Notes: generated from the sequence alone by a model not told the origin. A stretch of DNA of 64,000 nucleotides from Streptomyces griseicoloratus (GCF_014534645.1 NZ_JACVQF010000233.1:1-64000), one strand, 5' to 3'; numbered from the stretch's first letter, positions 54,695 to 64,000 are shown. Program-made: numbers and translations.

Positions 54695-55665
54695 CCCTTC
54701 CTCCACTCGCTGCCCCACTGCTGCCGCGGCCCGGGCCGCTCCCGCGGCCCGGACGGCGGCCCGTCGTGCGCGTGGTACTCCACCGACCCGGCGGTCAGCC
54801 GCATGAACGCCTCCTCCAGCGACGACCGCTGCGGGCTCAGCTCGTGCAGCACGACCCGGTACCGCGCGGCCAGTTCTCCGATCGCCTCCGACTTGTCGCC
54901 GTCCACCTCCAGGACCTCGGCGCCGGGGTCCACGACCGTGATCCCCGCACCTTGCAGCACATCCAGCAGCCGCTCGCGCTGCGGGGTGCGGATCCGGACG
55001 CGACTGCGCGAGTTCTGCGCGATGAAATCGGCCATGGAGCTGTCGGCGAGCAGCCGGCCCTGGCCGATGACGATGAGGTGGTCGGCGGTCAGCGCCATCT
55101 CGCTCATCAGGTGGGAGGAGACGAAGACCGTACGGCCCTGGGCGGCGAGGGACTTCATCAGGTTGCGGATCCAGTGGATGCCCTCGGGGTCGAGGCCGTT
55201 GACCGGCTCGTCGAACATCAGGATCCGCGGGTCGCCGAGCAGTGCGCCGGCGATGCCGAGCCGCTGGCCCATGCCGAGCGAGAAGCCCTTGGTCTTCTTC
55301 CGGGCGACCGCCGTGAGCCCGACCGTGTCCAGGACCTCGCGCACCCGCCTCGCCGGGATGCCGTTGCTCTGTGCGAGGCACAGCAGGTGGTTGTAGGCGC
55401 TGCGCCCGCCGTGCCAGGCCTTGGCCTCCAGCAGCGCGCCGACATACGTCAGCGGGTCCTTGAGCCGGTCGTAGTGCCTGCCGTCGATCCGGACGTCCCC
55501 GGCGGTGGGCCGGTCCAGGCCCAGCACCATCCGCATGGTGGTCGACTTGCCCGCGCCGTTGGGCCCGAGGAAGCCGGTGATGACGCCGGGTCGGACGGTG
55601 CAGGTCAGGTCGTTGACCGCCACCTTCTCGCCGTAACGCTTGGTCAGCCCCTCCAGCTCGATCAT
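54691..55665 (-). CDS. ABC transporter ATPase (copy 2)
   Basis: A 324-residue ATPase with Walker A GPNGAGKSTTMRM, FSLGMGQRLGIA signature and Walker B ILMFDEPVNGLDPEG. TAGCGT lies seven bases before ATG 55665 and no ribosome binding site is seen, so it is probably leaderless; GTG 55674 is the alternative. Over the middle of the gene the DNA is nearly identical to copy 1. Confidence 0.92.
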   Translation of the reverse strand: MIELEGLTKRYGEKVAVNDLTCTVRPGVITGFLGPNGAGKSTTMRMVLGLDRPTAGDVRIDGRHYDRLKDPLTYVGALLEAKAWHGGRSAYNHLLCLAQSNGIPARRVREVLDTVGLTAVARKKTKGFSLGMGQRLGIAGALLGDPRILMFDEPVNGLDPEGIHWIRNLMKSLAAQGRTVFVSSHLMSEMALTADHLIVIGQGRLLADSSMADFIAQNSRSRVRIRTPQRERLLDVLQGAGITVVDPGAEVLEVDGDKSEAIGELAARYRVVLHELSPQRSSLEEAFMRLTAGSVEYHAHDGPPSGPRERPGPRQQWGSEWRKG

Positions 55666-55689
55666 GCGGACCACGCTAGAACGGGACGA

Positions 55690-55718
55690 AGCCCCCTGCC
55701 ACTCAGTGGCAGGGGGCT
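55690..55718 (-). terminator. terminator after filP
   Basis: AGCCCCCTGCCAC and GTGGCAGGGGGCT are perfect 13-bp arms around loop TCA, 34 bases beyond the filP stop and just before the ABC operon promoter. Confidence 0.85.
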
Positions 55719-55751
55719 CCGCCGTCGTCCGGCCGGCCCGTACCCCGGTGG

Positions 55752-56687
55752 TTACCGGGACTGCTGGGCGGGAACCCCGCGGGAGATCGGCTCGTCCTCG
55801 GCCGGCGTGCCGGCCGCGGCCACCGCGGCGCCCGTGAGGGTCGCCAGCATCTCGCGCACGTTGGTGAGCTGCGCGTTGATGGAGTCGCGGCGGTTGGTGA
55901 GGGCGGCGAGCTCGCGCTCCGATTCCGAACGGATGCGGTCGGCCTTGGCGTTGGCGTCGGCCACGATGTCCTCGGCCTGGCGCTGCGCCGTCTCGACGGT
56001 CTGGCGGGCGCGGCGCTCGGCGTCCGTGCGCAGCTTCTCCGCCTCCAGGCGCAGCTGCTCCGCACGGTGCTCGATCTCCGCGAGACGCTTCTCGGCCTTG
56101 GCCTGACGGGAGGCCAGGTCGCGCTCGGACTGCTCGCGGCGCTTGGCGAGGTTGGTCTCGAAGTCGGCGGCGGCCTGCGCGGCCTTGGCGCGGGTCTCCT
56201 CGAAGAGGGCGTCGGCCTCCTCGCGCTTGGACTGCGCGTCCTTCTGCGCCTCGGCGCGCAGCTGCGAGGCGTCGCTCTTGGCCTTCTCGACGATCCGGAC
56301 GCCCTCGTCCTCGGCCTTGGCCTTGCGCTCCGCGGCGTACGACTCGGCGTCGTTGCGGACCTGCTGGGCCGCCGACTCGGCGAGTTCGCGGTGCTGTTCG
56401 GCCGCCCGCCGGGCCTCCTCGCGCAGGTCCTTCGCCTCTTCCTCGGCGAGACGCAGGATCTTCTCGACCCGGGCGCCGAGACCCGCGTACGACGGCTCGG
56501 CGTCGCTGACCTGGGCCTGGGCGTTCTGGGTCTCGAGGTGCAGCTCCTCGATGCGCTTCTCCAGAGCGGTGATGCGGGCGAGAGCGCTGTCACGGTCGGA
56601 GACGAGCTTGGAGATACGTTCGTCCACCTGAGCGCGGTCGTATCCACGCCGCACAAGCTCGAAGCCGTAGGGGGAAGTGTCGCTCAT
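55752..56687 (-). CDS. filP: coiled-coil cytoskeletal protein FilP
   Basis: FilP forms intermediate-filament-like networks that stiffen growing hyphal tips and interacts with DivIVA and Scy. The 311-residue protein starts MSDTSPYGFELVRRGYDRAQVDERI, a DivIVA-like N-terminal segment (YGFELVRRGYDRAQVD), then an almost unbroken coiled coil rich in Ala, Glu, Arg and Gln to about residue 285, and ends in a short unstructured tail. Length and position next to scy match S. coelicolor SCO5396. ATG 56687 follows CAGGAACC. Confidence 0.93.
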   Translation of the reverse strand: MSDTSPYGFELVRRGYDRAQVDERISKLVSDRDSALARITALEKRIEELHLETQNAQAQVSDAEPSYAGLGARVEKILRLAEEEAKDLREEARRAAEQHRELAESAAQQVRNDAESYAAERKAKAEDEGVRIVEKAKSDASQLRAEAQKDAQSKREEADALFEETRAKAAQAAADFETNLAKRREQSERDLASRQAKAEKRLAEIEHRAEQLRLEAEKLRTDAERRARQTVETAQRQAEDIVADANAKADRIRSESERELAALTNRRDSINAQLTNVREMLATLTGAAVAAAGTPAEDEPISRGVPAQQSR

Positions 56688-56870
56688 GGGGTTCCTGTCG
56701 AATGAGACCGGTGAGGTGATAGGTGGAATCCTAGGCGCCAATGCGGTGTGTCATCGAGCGGATGCACGTTTGAACTGGAGAATGACACCCCTTTTGGGTG
56801 GCTAACCTGCGGACGGCTTGCCAAGTACTTGGTCAAAGGTCCCAAGGAGACACCTAATTCACCCCGAGCG

Positions 56871-59800
56871 CTAGCCGTCTGACGACTTGCCACCCGAACG
56901 AGGGGCACCCACCGTCGCACCGGCCTTGACCCCGCTGTCCTTGCCGGGCGGGGCCTCGAAGGACTCCAGCGCCTCCAGCACGTCCTGGACCCGGGAGATC
57001 TCGGCGTTGATGTCCTCGCGGCGCCGCACCAGGATCTCCAGCTCGCGCTTGCCCTCCTCGACCGTGCGCCGGGCCTCGCGGACCGCCTCGGCCTTGAGCT
57101 CCTCGGCCTCCTTGACCAGCGTGGCCTTCTTCTGCTCGGCCTCCTTCAGCAGTCCCTCGGCCTTCTTCACGGCGGCGATGCGCACCTTGCCGGCCTCGGA
57201 GTTGGCCTCCGACACCAGCTCCTTGGCCTTCGCCTCCGCCTTGGCCAGCTGCTCCTCGGCCGCCTTGATCAGCGCGTCGCAGCGGTCGCCGGCCGACTTC
57301 ATCGTCTCGGCGGACTCACGGCGGGCCCGCTCGTGCAGCTCCTCGATCTCGGTGGTGATGCGGTCGCGCAGCTCCTCGGCGCGCTCCCGGATCGCGGTCG
57401 CGTCCCGACGGGCGCCGACCAGCAGCTCGTCCGCGTCCGTGCGGGCCTTCTCCACGCGCGTGTTGCCCTCGACCGTCGCCTCGGCGACGATCCGCTCGGC
57501 CTCCGCGCGGGCCGCGCCGACCATCGTGTCGGCCTGCGACTCGGCGTCCGCGGTGGTCTTCAGGGCCTGCTGCTGGGCCTCGGTGAGCAGCTTGTCGGCC
57601 TCGGCCGTGGTCTCCGTGATGAGGGTGTCGACCTGCTCGGCCGCCTCCGAGCGCCGCTTGTTGGCCTCCTTGCGGGCCTCGTCCAGCGTCCGCTCGGCCT
57701 CCTCGCGGGCGGCCGTCGTCACCCGCTCGGCCTCCGCCGCGGCCTCCGCCTTGACCCGCTCGGCCTCGTTGCGGATCCGCTCGGCGTGCTGCTGGGCCGA
57801 GCCGACCGTCTCGGCGGCCTCGGCACGCAGCCGCTCGGCGTCCCCGGTGGCGTCCGAGACCAGCTTCTCCGCCTTGGCGGCCGCCTCGGCACGGACGCGC
57901 TCGGCCTCCGCGGCCGCCTCCGTCCGCACCCGCTCGGCCTCGTCCGCCGCCTCGGTGCGCACGCGCTCCGCCTCGGCGGTCGTCTCCGTCCGGATCCGGT
58001 CGGTCTCGGCCGCCGTCTCCGTGGTGAGCCGCTCCGCCTCGGCGCGCGCCTCGGTGATCAGGGTGTCCGCCTGCGTCGCCGCGTCGGACCGGATGCGGTT
58101 GGCGTCCTCGCGGGCATCCGCCCGGGTGCGCGCCGCGCTCTGCTCGGCCTCGGCGATGGTGTCCGACGCCTGGGTGCGCACCCGCTGGGCGTGCTCGGCG
58201 ACGTCCCCGCGGATCCGCTCGGCCTCCGCGATCGCCTCGGACACGGTCCGCTCGGCCAGCGCCTTGGCGGCCTCCGTCTCCTCCTGCGCCTCGCGCCGCA
58301 GCCGGCCCGCGTCCTCGCTCGCCCGCTCCCGCTCCGCGTAGGCGTCGGAGCGGACCCGGTCCGCCTCCTCCTCGGCCTCGCGCCGGGTACGGTCCGCCGC
58401 GTGCTCGGCGGCGCTGCGCAGCCCGGCGATCTCCTCCTGGGCCTGCTCGTGCAGCCCGGCCACGGACTCGCGTACCTGCGCGGCGTGCTGCTCGGCGGCC
58501 GAGACCATCTCGGTGGCGCGCCGGTCGGCCTCCTCGACCAGCCGGGTCGCCTCGGCCTGCGCCTCCTCCACGCGCTTGCGCGCCGAGGCCAGCAGCTCCT
58601 CGCTCTGCTCGCGGGCCCGCTCGCGCTCCTGGTCGGCCTCCTGCCGGGCGGCGCCGAGCAGCTCCTCGGCCTCGCGGCGGCGGCGGGCGGCCTCCTCCTG
58701 GGCGGCGGCCAGCGTCTCGGACGCCTCCGCCGCGATGCGCTCGGCGGCGGCCTGCGCCTCCGCCCGGACCCGGTCCGCGCTCTCCTGCGCCTCCGACTTC
58801 AGCCGCTCGGCCTCGCTCGCCGCCTCCGAGCGCAGGCGTACGGCGACGGCCTCGCCCTCCGCGCGGGAGGCGGAGGCGTCGGCGGCGGCCTCGTTGCGCA
58901 GCCGCTCGGCCTCGGTCTCGGCCTGCTGCCGGAGCGTGCGGATCCGCTCGGCGGCGTCGGTGCGCAGCCGCTCGCTCTCCTCGGCGGCCTCGCGGCGGAT
59001 CCGCTCGGCCTCCTCACGGGCCTCGGCCAGCGCCTGCTCGGCGGCGCTGCGGCGCTCCTCGGCCTCCGCCTGGAGCCGGGTCAGCTCCTCGGCGGCCTCC
59101 GCGTGCCGGGCCGCGACGGCCCGCTCGGCCTCCTCGCGCAGCTCGCGGGCGGCGCGCTCGGCGTCCGCCTGGAGGGCCTCGGCCTGCTCGGCGGCCTCCG
59201 TGCGGTGCCGCTCGGCCTCGGCCCGGGTACGCTCCAGGGTCTCCTCGGCCTGGCGGCGCAGGGTCGTCGCCCGTTCGATGGCCTCGGTGCGGACCTTCTC
59301 GCTGTCCGCGGTGGCGGTCTGCCGCAGCTCGTCCGCGTCGGCCTTGGCCTTGGAGAGCAGCTCCTCGGCGGTCCTGGCCGCCTCCTCGATCTGCGCCACG
59401 GCCTCCTTGCGGGCCTCGGCGCGGATCTTCTCGCCCTCGGCGACGGCGTCGGCGCGCAGCTGCTCGGCCTCGCCGCGCAGCCGGCGGGCCTCCTCCTGCA
59501 GCTCGACCGTCTTGGCGCGGTACTCCTTGGTGTCGTCCTTCGCCGCGCCCTTGAGCTGCTCGGCGATGTCGTGCGCCTCGGCGCGCAGCCGGTCCGCCTC
59601 GGCCTCGGCCTCGGTGCGGATCCGCTCGGCCTCCTCGGCGGCGGCCTTCGTGGTCCGCTTGGCCTCCTCGGACGCCTTGTTCAGCACGTCCTCGGCGGTC
59701 TTGGCCGCCTTGGACAGCTGGGTGGCGGACTCCTCGGCGGTGATCGTGCGGGCCTTCTCGGCGGCCTCGGCGACGATCTTCTCGGCCTCGGCGCGGGCGT

Positions 59801-60815
59801 CCGCGACCAGCTGCTCGGCCTCCGCCCTGGTGGTCTCGGCGTCCTTCGTGGCCTCGCTGACCAGCCGGGCGACCTGCTCCTTGGCGGTGCGCGTGCGCTG
59901 CTCGTTGGCGGACTCGGCGCTCGCGAGGGCCTTGGCCGCGGACTCCTTGGCCTCGGCGACCAGCTTCTCGGCCTCGGACTGCGCCTTGCGCAGCGCCTCC
60001 TCGGCCTCGGTCATACGCTGCTCGGCGGCCCGGCTCAGCTCCTGGGCCTGGCGGCGGGCGGCCTCCGACTCGGTGGCGGTGGAGCTGCGCAGCTGCTCGG
60101 CGTGGTCGGTGGCCTCCTGCGCCTGCGTGGAGGCGGCGTTCAGCAGCCGCTCGGCGTCCGCGCGGGCCCGGCGCAGGATCTGCTCGGCCTCGCTGCGGGC
60201 GCTCTCGGCCTCGTTCCGCAGCCGCTGCCGGGCCTCGGAGGTCAGCCGCTCCGCCTCCGCGCGGGCCGCGGCCATGGCCTGCTCGGCCTCGGCCCGGGAC
60301 TCGTCCAGGAGCCGGCGGGCCTGCTGCTCGGTGCGGGCGCGCAGCTGCTCGGCCCACGCCACGTTCTCGTTGACGTGCGACTCGACGGTCTGCCGGCGCT
60401 CGGCCAGCTCCTGGTCGAGCTGCTGGCGCCGGGTCACCGCCTCCTGGTGCAGCTCGGCCTGGAGCCGGGCCGCCTGCTCGGCGTGCTCCTGGAGGATGCG
60501 CTGGGTCTGCGCGCGGGCCTGGCTCAGCTCGCGCTCGGCGTCCGCGCGCAGCTGGTCGGCCTGCATCTGCGCGTTGCGCAGCAACTGCTCGGCCTGGTAC
60601 CCGATGTCGCCGCCGTCGAAGGCGGGCCGGGACATGATGGTGCGCCGCGCCTCGTGCAGCTTGGCGCGCAGCACCTCGACCTGGTAGCCGAGGTCCTCGG
60701 CGTGCTGGATCGCCTTTTCCCGCTCGGTCTTCAGCCGCTTCATCTCGGCCTCGAACCGAGAGAGGTGGTCGACGTCAGCCGCCGGCTCTCGCTCCTGGCT
60801 CTCGTAGCCCCGCAC
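56871..60815 (-). CDS. scy: polarised growth coiled-coil protein Scy
   Basis: Scy organises the tip polarity complex with DivIVA and FilP and sets hyphal branching. The 1314-residue protein is nearly all coiled coil: after the N-terminal YESQEREPAADVDHLSRFEAE segment it consists of Ala/Glu/Arg-rich helical repeats such as RTEAADEAERVRTEAAAEAE, many with 11-residue and longer periodicity. GTG 60815 is chosen; TTG 60845 would add 10 residues and come nearer the 1326 residues I recall for S. coelicolor. The repeats give the DNA strong internal similarity, which could allow copy-number change. Confidence 0.93.
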   Translation of the reverse strand: MRGYESQEREPAADVDHLSRFEAEMKRLKTEREKAIQHAEDLGYQVEVLRAKLHEARRTIMSRPAFDGGDIGYQAEQLLRNAQMQADQLRADAERELSQARAQTQRILQEHAEQAARLQAELHQEAVTRRQQLDQELAERRQTVESHVNENVAWAEQLRARTEQQARRLLDESRAEAEQAMAAARAEAERLTSEARQRLRNEAESARSEAEQILRRARADAERLLNAASTQAQEATDHAEQLRSSTATESEAARRQAQELSRAAEQRMTEAEEALRKAQSEAEKLVAEAKESAAKALASAESANEQRTRTAKEQVARLVSEATKDAETTRAEAEQLVADARAEAEKIVAEAAEKARTITAEESATQLSKAAKTAEDVLNKASEEAKRTTKAAAEEAERIRTEAEAEADRLRAEAHDIAEQLKGAAKDDTKEYRAKTVELQEEARRLRGEAEQLRADAVAEGEKIRAEARKEAVAQIEEAARTAEELLSKAKADADELRQTATADSEKVRTEAIERATTLRRQAEETLERTRAEAERHRTEAAEQAEALQADAERAARELREEAERAVAARHAEAAEELTRLQAEAEERRSAAEQALAEAREEAERIRREAAEESERLRTDAAERIRTLRQQAETEAERLRNEAAADASASRAEGEAVAVRLRSEAASEAERLKSEAQESADRVRAEAQAAAERIAAEASETLAAAQEEAARRRREAEELLGAARQEADQERERAREQSEELLASARKRVEEAQAEATRLVEEADRRATEMVSAAEQHAAQVRESVAGLHEQAQEEIAGLRSAAEHAADRTRREAEEEADRVRSDAYAERERASEDAGRLRREAQEETEAAKALAERTVSEAIAEAERIRGDVAEHAQRVRTQASDTIAEAEQSAARTRADAREDANRIRSDAATQADTLITEARAEAERLTTETAAETDRIRTETTAEAERVRTEAADEAERVRTEAAAEAERVRAEAAAKAEKLVSDATGDAERLRAEAAETVGSAQQHAERIRNEAERVKAEAAAEAERVTTAAREEAERTLDEARKEANKRRSEAAEQVDTLITETTAEADKLLTEAQQQALKTTADAESQADTMVGAARAEAERIVAEATVEGNTRVEKARTDADELLVGARRDATAIRERAEELRDRITTEIEELHERARRESAETMKSAGDRCDALIKAAEEQLAKAEAKAKELVSEANSEAGKVRIAAVKKAEGLLKEAEQKKATLVKEAEELKAEAVREARRTVEEGKRELEILVRRREDINAEISRVQDVLEALESFEAPPGKDSGVKAGATVGAPRSGGKSSDG

Positions 60816-61051
60816 TGCGCGGTCCCATCCGTCCCCTGGTCGCAAAACTCTCCGAACGAGCTCCGTCCATCAGCCGAACGGGGCCCCCGGGGAATGGTGT
60901 CAGATCAACGACGGAGCATGGGCTGCTGCCCCGGCGCTCGTCCCCCGAAACCCGGACCCCGGCGGTCCCGCCACCGGTGTGACGGCAGGACCGGGTCACC
61001 CTGGACTGAGCGGCGACCGCACCCAACCCTACCGGCCCTTATGTACGAGGG
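60816..61051. other. scy upstream region
   Basis: The 236 bases between mce (upstream on the same strand) and scy must contain the scy promoter. Apart from GC-rich partial repeats I see no gene or clear box. Confidence 0.4.
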
Positions 61052-61492
61052 TCAGTGCTCAGGTGACTCAACGGGCGCCGAAGTGACCAGTTCTGTCAGT
61101 ACGCCATGGCAGTCCTTGGGGTGCAGGAAGGTGATCCGCGACCCCATGGAACCGCGCCGGGGCTCGTCGTACAGAACGCGTACGCCCTTGTCGCGGATGT
61201 CCGCGGCGTCGGTGTCGACGTCCGCCGTGCCGAAGGCGATGTGGTGGACGCCCTCGCCGTTCTTCGCGAGCCACTTGCCCACCGCGGAGTCCTCGCGGGT
61301 CGGCTCCAGCAGCTGCAGGTACGAGGATCCGCCGTCCGACGTATCGTTGATCTTGAGCATGGCCTCGCGTACGCCCTGCTCCTCGTTGACCTCGGTGTGG
61401 AACACCTCGAAGCCGTACGTGGCACGGTAGAACTCGACGGTCGCGTCGAGGTCGCGGCAGGCGATTCCGATGTGGTCGATTCGCGTCAGCAT
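61052..61492 (-). CDS. mce: methylmalonyl-CoA epimerase
   Basis: The enzyme interconverts (2R)- and (2S)-methylmalonyl-CoA between propionyl-CoA carboxylase and methylmalonyl-CoA mutase. The 146-residue vicinal-oxygen-chelate protein has metal ligands in IDHIGIAC (His), VHHIAFGTADV (His) and near the C-terminus GVLTELV (Glu). It is divergent from the thiolase gene. meaB, the mutase chaperone, lies beyond that. Confidence 0.94.
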   Translation of the reverse strand: MLTRIDHIGIACRDLDATVEFYRATYGFEVFHTEVNEEQGVREAMLKINDTSDGGSSYLQLLEPTREDSAVGKWLAKNGEGVHHIAFGTADVDTDAADIRDKGVRVLYDEPRRGSMGSRITFLHPKDCHGVLTELVTSAPVESPEH

Positions 61493-61641
61493 GGAATCAG
61501 TGGAGCGCTCCGGAGGTGGTTACGCAACGTGCGCGCGATCACACCGACAGCCCGATGACGGGTGGGATACCGCTCAGTACATTCGAGTAAACCCTCGTTC
61601 ACTCCTCGGCCTGTGCGGGCCGGAAAAGGGGATCGCAGCTC

Positions 61642-62847
61642 ATGTCTTCTGCAACGAACGGCACGACCTCCGTCATCGTCGCGGGTGCCCGCACCCCGAT
61701 GGGGCGGTTGCTCGGCTCGCTGAAGTCCTTCTCCGGAGCCGACCTGGGCGGCTTCGCGATCAAGGCCGCCCTGGACCGTGCGGGTATCGGCGGTGACCAG
61801 GTGCAGTACGTGATCATGGGGCAGGTGCTCCAGGCGGGTGCCGGCCAGATCCCGGCGCGCCAGGCCGCCGTCAAGGCCGGCATCCCCATGAGCGTCCCGG
61901 CGCTGACCGTCAACAAGGTCTGCCTCTCCGGCCTCGACGCCATCGCGCTCGCCGACCAGCTCATTCGCGCGGGTGAATTCGACGTGGTCGTCGCCGGCGG
62001 CCAGGAGTCCATGACCAACGCCCCGCACCTGCTGCCGAAGTCCCGCGAGGGCTTCAAGTACGGCGCCGTCGAGATGCTCGACGCCATGGCGTACGACGGG
62101 CTGACCGACTCCTTCGAGGGCATCGCCATGGGCGAGTCCACCGAGAAGCACAACACGCGCCTCGGCATCGGCCGCGCGGAGCAGGACGAGATCGCCGCCC
62201 TGTCCCACCAGCGTGCCGCCGCCGCCCAGAAGAACGGCATCTTCGAGGCCGAGATCACGCCCGTCGAGATCCCGCAGCGCAAGGGCGACCCGGTGCTGTT
62301 CAGCAAGGACGAGGGCATCCGCGGCGACACCACCGCCGAGTCGCTCGGCAAGCTGCGCCCGGCGTTCGCCAAGGACGGCACGATCACCGCGGGCTCCTCC
62401 TCGCAGATCTCCGACGGGGCGGCGGCCGTGGTCGTCATGAGCAAGGCCAAGGCGCAGGAGCTGGGCCTGGACTGGATCGCGGAGATCGGCTCCCACGGCA
62501 ATGTGGCGGGGCCGGACAACTCTTTGCAGTCGCAGCCGTCGAACGCGATCCTGCACGCCCTGAAGAAGGAGGGGCTGGAGGTGGCGGACCTCGATCTGAT
62601 CGAGATCAACGAGGCGTTCGCGGCCGTCGCGGTGCAGTCAATGAAGGACCTCGGCGTTTCCACCGAAAAGGTGAACGTCAATGGCGGTGCCATCGCCCTG
62701 GGTCACCCGATCGGCATGTCCGGCGCCCGGCTCGTGCTGCACCTGGCGCTGGAGCTCAAGCGGCGCGGCGGCGGGGTCGGCGCGGCGGCCCTGTGCGGCG
62801 GCGGCGGCCAGGGTGACGCGCTGATCGTGCGGGTACCCAAGGCCTGA
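61642..62847 (+). CDS. acetyl-CoA C-acetyltransferase (thiolase)
   Basis: Thiolase joins two acetyl-CoA to acetoacetyl-CoA or cleaves it. The 401-residue protein has nucleophile C94 ([12 protein letters not shown]), the [10 protein letters not shown] loop, [10 protein letters not shown] with the catalytic His, and the second Cys in [13 protein letters not shown] 61642 follows GGGGATCGCAGCTC. With the 3-hydroxybutyryl-CoA dehydrogenase at 44 kb it can feed the butyryl-CoA/ethylmalonyl-CoA route. Confidence 0.95.
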   Translation: MSSATNGTTSVIVAGARTPMGRLLGSLKSFSGADLGGFAIKAALDRAGIGGDQVQYVIMGQVLQAGAGQIPARQAAVKAGIPMSVPALTVNKVCLSGLDAIALADQLIRAGEFDVVVAGGQESMTNAPHLLPKSREGFKYGAVEMLDAMAYDGLTDSFEGIAMGESTEKHNTRLGIGRAEQDEIAALSHQRAAAAQKNGIFEAEITPVEIPQRKGDPVLFSKDEGIRGDTTAESLGKLRPAFAKDGTITAGSSSQISDGAAAVVVMSKAKAQELGLDWIAEIGSHGNVAGPDNSLQSQPSNAILHALKKEGLEVADLDLIEINEAFAAVAVQSMKDLGVSTEKVNVNGGAIALGHPIGMSGARLVLHLALELKRRGGGVGAAALCGGGGQGDALIVRVPKA

Positions 62848-62883
62848 AACCGGGTTACGACTTCTCACTGAAACGGAGCTGTG

Positions 62884-63840
62884 ATGCAGGACGTCTCCTC
62901 GCTGGTGGCCCAGGCCAGGGAAGGCCGGCCGCGGGCCGTGGCCCGGCTGATCTCCCTGGTCGAGGGGGCGTCCCCGCAGCTCAGGGAGGTCATGGCGGCG
63001 CTCGCGCCGCTGACCGGCGGGGCGTACGTGGTCGGGCTGACGGGGTCGCCGGGCGTGGGCAAGTCGACGTCCACGTCGGCGCTGGTGACGGCGTACCGCA
63101 AGCAGGGCAAGCGGGTCGGCGTCCTCGCCGTCGACCCCTCCTCCCCGTTCTCCGGCGGCGCCCTGCTCGGCGACCGGGTACGGATGTCGGAGCACGCCTC
63201 CGACCCGGGCGTCTACATCCGCTCGATGGCCACCCGTGGCCACCTCGGCGGCCTCGCCTGGGCCGCGCCGCAGGCCATCCGGGTGCTGGACGCGGCCGGC
63301 TGCGACGTGATCCTGGTCGAGACGGTGGGCGTCGGCCAGTCGGAGGTCGAGATCGCCTCGCAGGCGGACACCTCCGTGGTGCTGCTGGCCCCCGGCATGG
63401 GCGACGGGATCCAGGCCGCCAAGGCGGGAATCCTGGAGATCGGCGACGTCTACGTCGTCAACAAGGCCGACCGGGACGGCGCGGACGCCACCGCCCGGGA
63501 GCTGAACCACATGCTCGGCCTCGGCGAGTCCCGGGCCCCCGGCGACTGGCGCCCGCCGATCGTCAAGACGGTCGCCGCGCGCGGCGAAGGCGTCGACGAG
63601 GTCGTCGAGGCGCTGGAGAAGCACCGCGCGTGGATGGAGGAGCGGGGGGTCCTGGCGGAGCGGCGGCTGGCCCGCGCCGCGCACGAGGTCGAGAGCATCG
63701 CCGTCACGTCCCTGCGTGAGCGGATCGGCGACCTGCACGGAGACCGGCGCCTCGGAACGCTCGCGGAACGGATCGTGGCGGGCGACCTGGACCCGTACCG
63801 CGCCGCGGACGAGCTGGTGGCGGGGCTGACGCAGGGCTGA
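62884..63840 (+). CDS. meaB: MeaB, G3E GTPase chaperone of methylmalonyl-CoA mutase
   Basis: MeaB loads adenosylcobalamin onto methylmalonyl-CoA mutase and protects it from inactivation. The 318-residue protein has P-loop GLTGSPGVGKST (54-61 within it), AVDPSSPFSGGALLGDR, the switch segment VETVGVGQSEVEI and the nucleotide-base motif NKADRDGAD (NKxD). ATG 62884 has GGAG eight bases upstream; GTG 62881 is adjacent in frame. It follows the thiolase gene by 36 bases. Confidence 0.95.
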   Translation: MQDVSSLVAQAREGRPRAVARLISLVEGASPQLREVMAALAPLTGGAYVVGLTGSPGVGKSTSTSALVTAYRKQGKRVGVLAVDPSSPFSGGALLGDRVRMSEHASDPGVYIRSMATRGHLGGLAWAAPQAIRVLDAAGCDVILVETVGVGQSEVEIASQADTSVVLLAPGMGDGIQAAKAGILEIGDVYVVNKADRDGADATARELNHMLGLGESRAPGDWRPPIVKTVAARGEGVDEVVEALEKHRAWMEERGVLAERRLARAAHEVESIAVTSLRERIGDLHGDRRLGTLAERIVAGDLDPYRAADELVAGLTQG

Positions 63841-64000
63841 GCCCGGGCGGCCCGGCGGGACCCTTCGCATGGGGACGCGGGGCGCGCCGGATGCGCGCGA
63901 TCCGACGCCCCGGCGCGCCGGACCCGCCGGCGACGCCTGGAGTGCGCCGGGGCGCCGGACGTGCCAGTGGTGGTTCCGGATGTGCGCCGGTGGCGCCAGC
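63841..64000. other. GC-rich end of window
   Basis: The last 160 bases hold several copies of GGCGCGCCGGA/GCGCCGG-type motifs and no recognisable gene. The sequence is cut by the window edge. Confidence 0.4.

Noticed and set aside
57000-60700. Regular repeats suggesting a CRISPR or satellite array
   Set aside because: The periodicity follows codons of a coiled-coil protein, with no conserved spacer-repeat structure.
57333-61430. A 1365-codon open frame on the plus strand opposite scy
   Set aside because: It is a Leu/Gly/Arg-rich shadow of the repetitive scy coding sequence; codon bias, known protein and synteny all favour the minus strand.

Overview
The window is high-GC (about 70-73 percent) actinobacterial chromosome with strong C/G third-codon bias, many GTG starts and AAGGAG-type ribosome binding sites. 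Gene content and order (lysA-hom-thrC-thrB-rho, rpmE-prfA-prmC, the atp operon, chiC with its two-component pair, nucS, filP-scy, mce-thiolase-meaB) match from memory the Streptomyces coelicolor chromosome around SCO5350-SCO5400, so this is Streptomyces, very probably of the coelicolor/lividans group. Region 1 (1 to about 7930) is the integrase-proximal part of a pSAM2-like integrative and conjugative element (AICE): a regulator-like fragment, an FtsK-type DNA translocase for transfer, a cassette of small spread/transfer genes, a RepSA-type rolling-circle initiator, excisionase and tyrosine integrase, then an oppositely oriented low-GC PIN-domain gene that looks like cargo. The element abuts the 3' end of a tRNA-Arg(CCG) gene (7931-8005); its other end lies off the window. 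One transfer gene is apparently frameshifted and rep lacks a normal start codon at the expected place, so the element may be decaying. Region 2 (8.2-26.4 kb) is housekeeping: a leaderless single-domain response regulator, the ArgS-derived anticodon-binding protein NrtL, lysine and threonine biosynthesis, transcription terminator Rho with a long disordered insert and a possible leader ORF, a secreted trypsin-like protease, an LCP cell-wall ligase, the translation cluster rpmE-prfA-prmC-tsaC, a tyrosine-phosphatase homologue whose catalytic Cys is Ser, and an SHMT. Region 3 (26.5-36.5 kb) holds a WecA/TagO-like glycosyl-phosphate transferase and the F1Fo ATP synthase operon atpIBEFHAGDC, followed by a DUF2550 membrane protein. 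Region 4 (36.5-45.5 kb) has a chitinase with a textbook promoter overlaid by two chitin-regulon operators and its two-component system, an unknown membrane protein, a PduO-type cobalamin adenosyltransferase, a divergent TetR/ABC-2 export module, a 3-hydroxybutyryl-CoA dehydrogenase and an anti-sigma antagonist. Region 5 (45.8-56 kb) has a large membrane-anchored P-loop protein with a Ser/Thr/Pro-rich outer tail and a Lys-to-Arg Walker A motif, mismatch endonuclease NucS, an SCO5389-family protein, a luciferase-like monooxygenase, a zinc-ribbon protein, and two tandem paralogous ABC-2 transporters with a near-identical internal tract. Region 6 (55.7-64 kb) encodes the coiled-coil polar-growth proteins FilP and Scy, then methylmalonyl-CoA epimerase, acetoacetyl-CoA thiolase and the MeaB G3E GTPase, which with the adenosyltransferase support B12-dependent methylmalonyl-CoA metabolism. 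No rRNA, CRISPR array or insertion sequence was seen.
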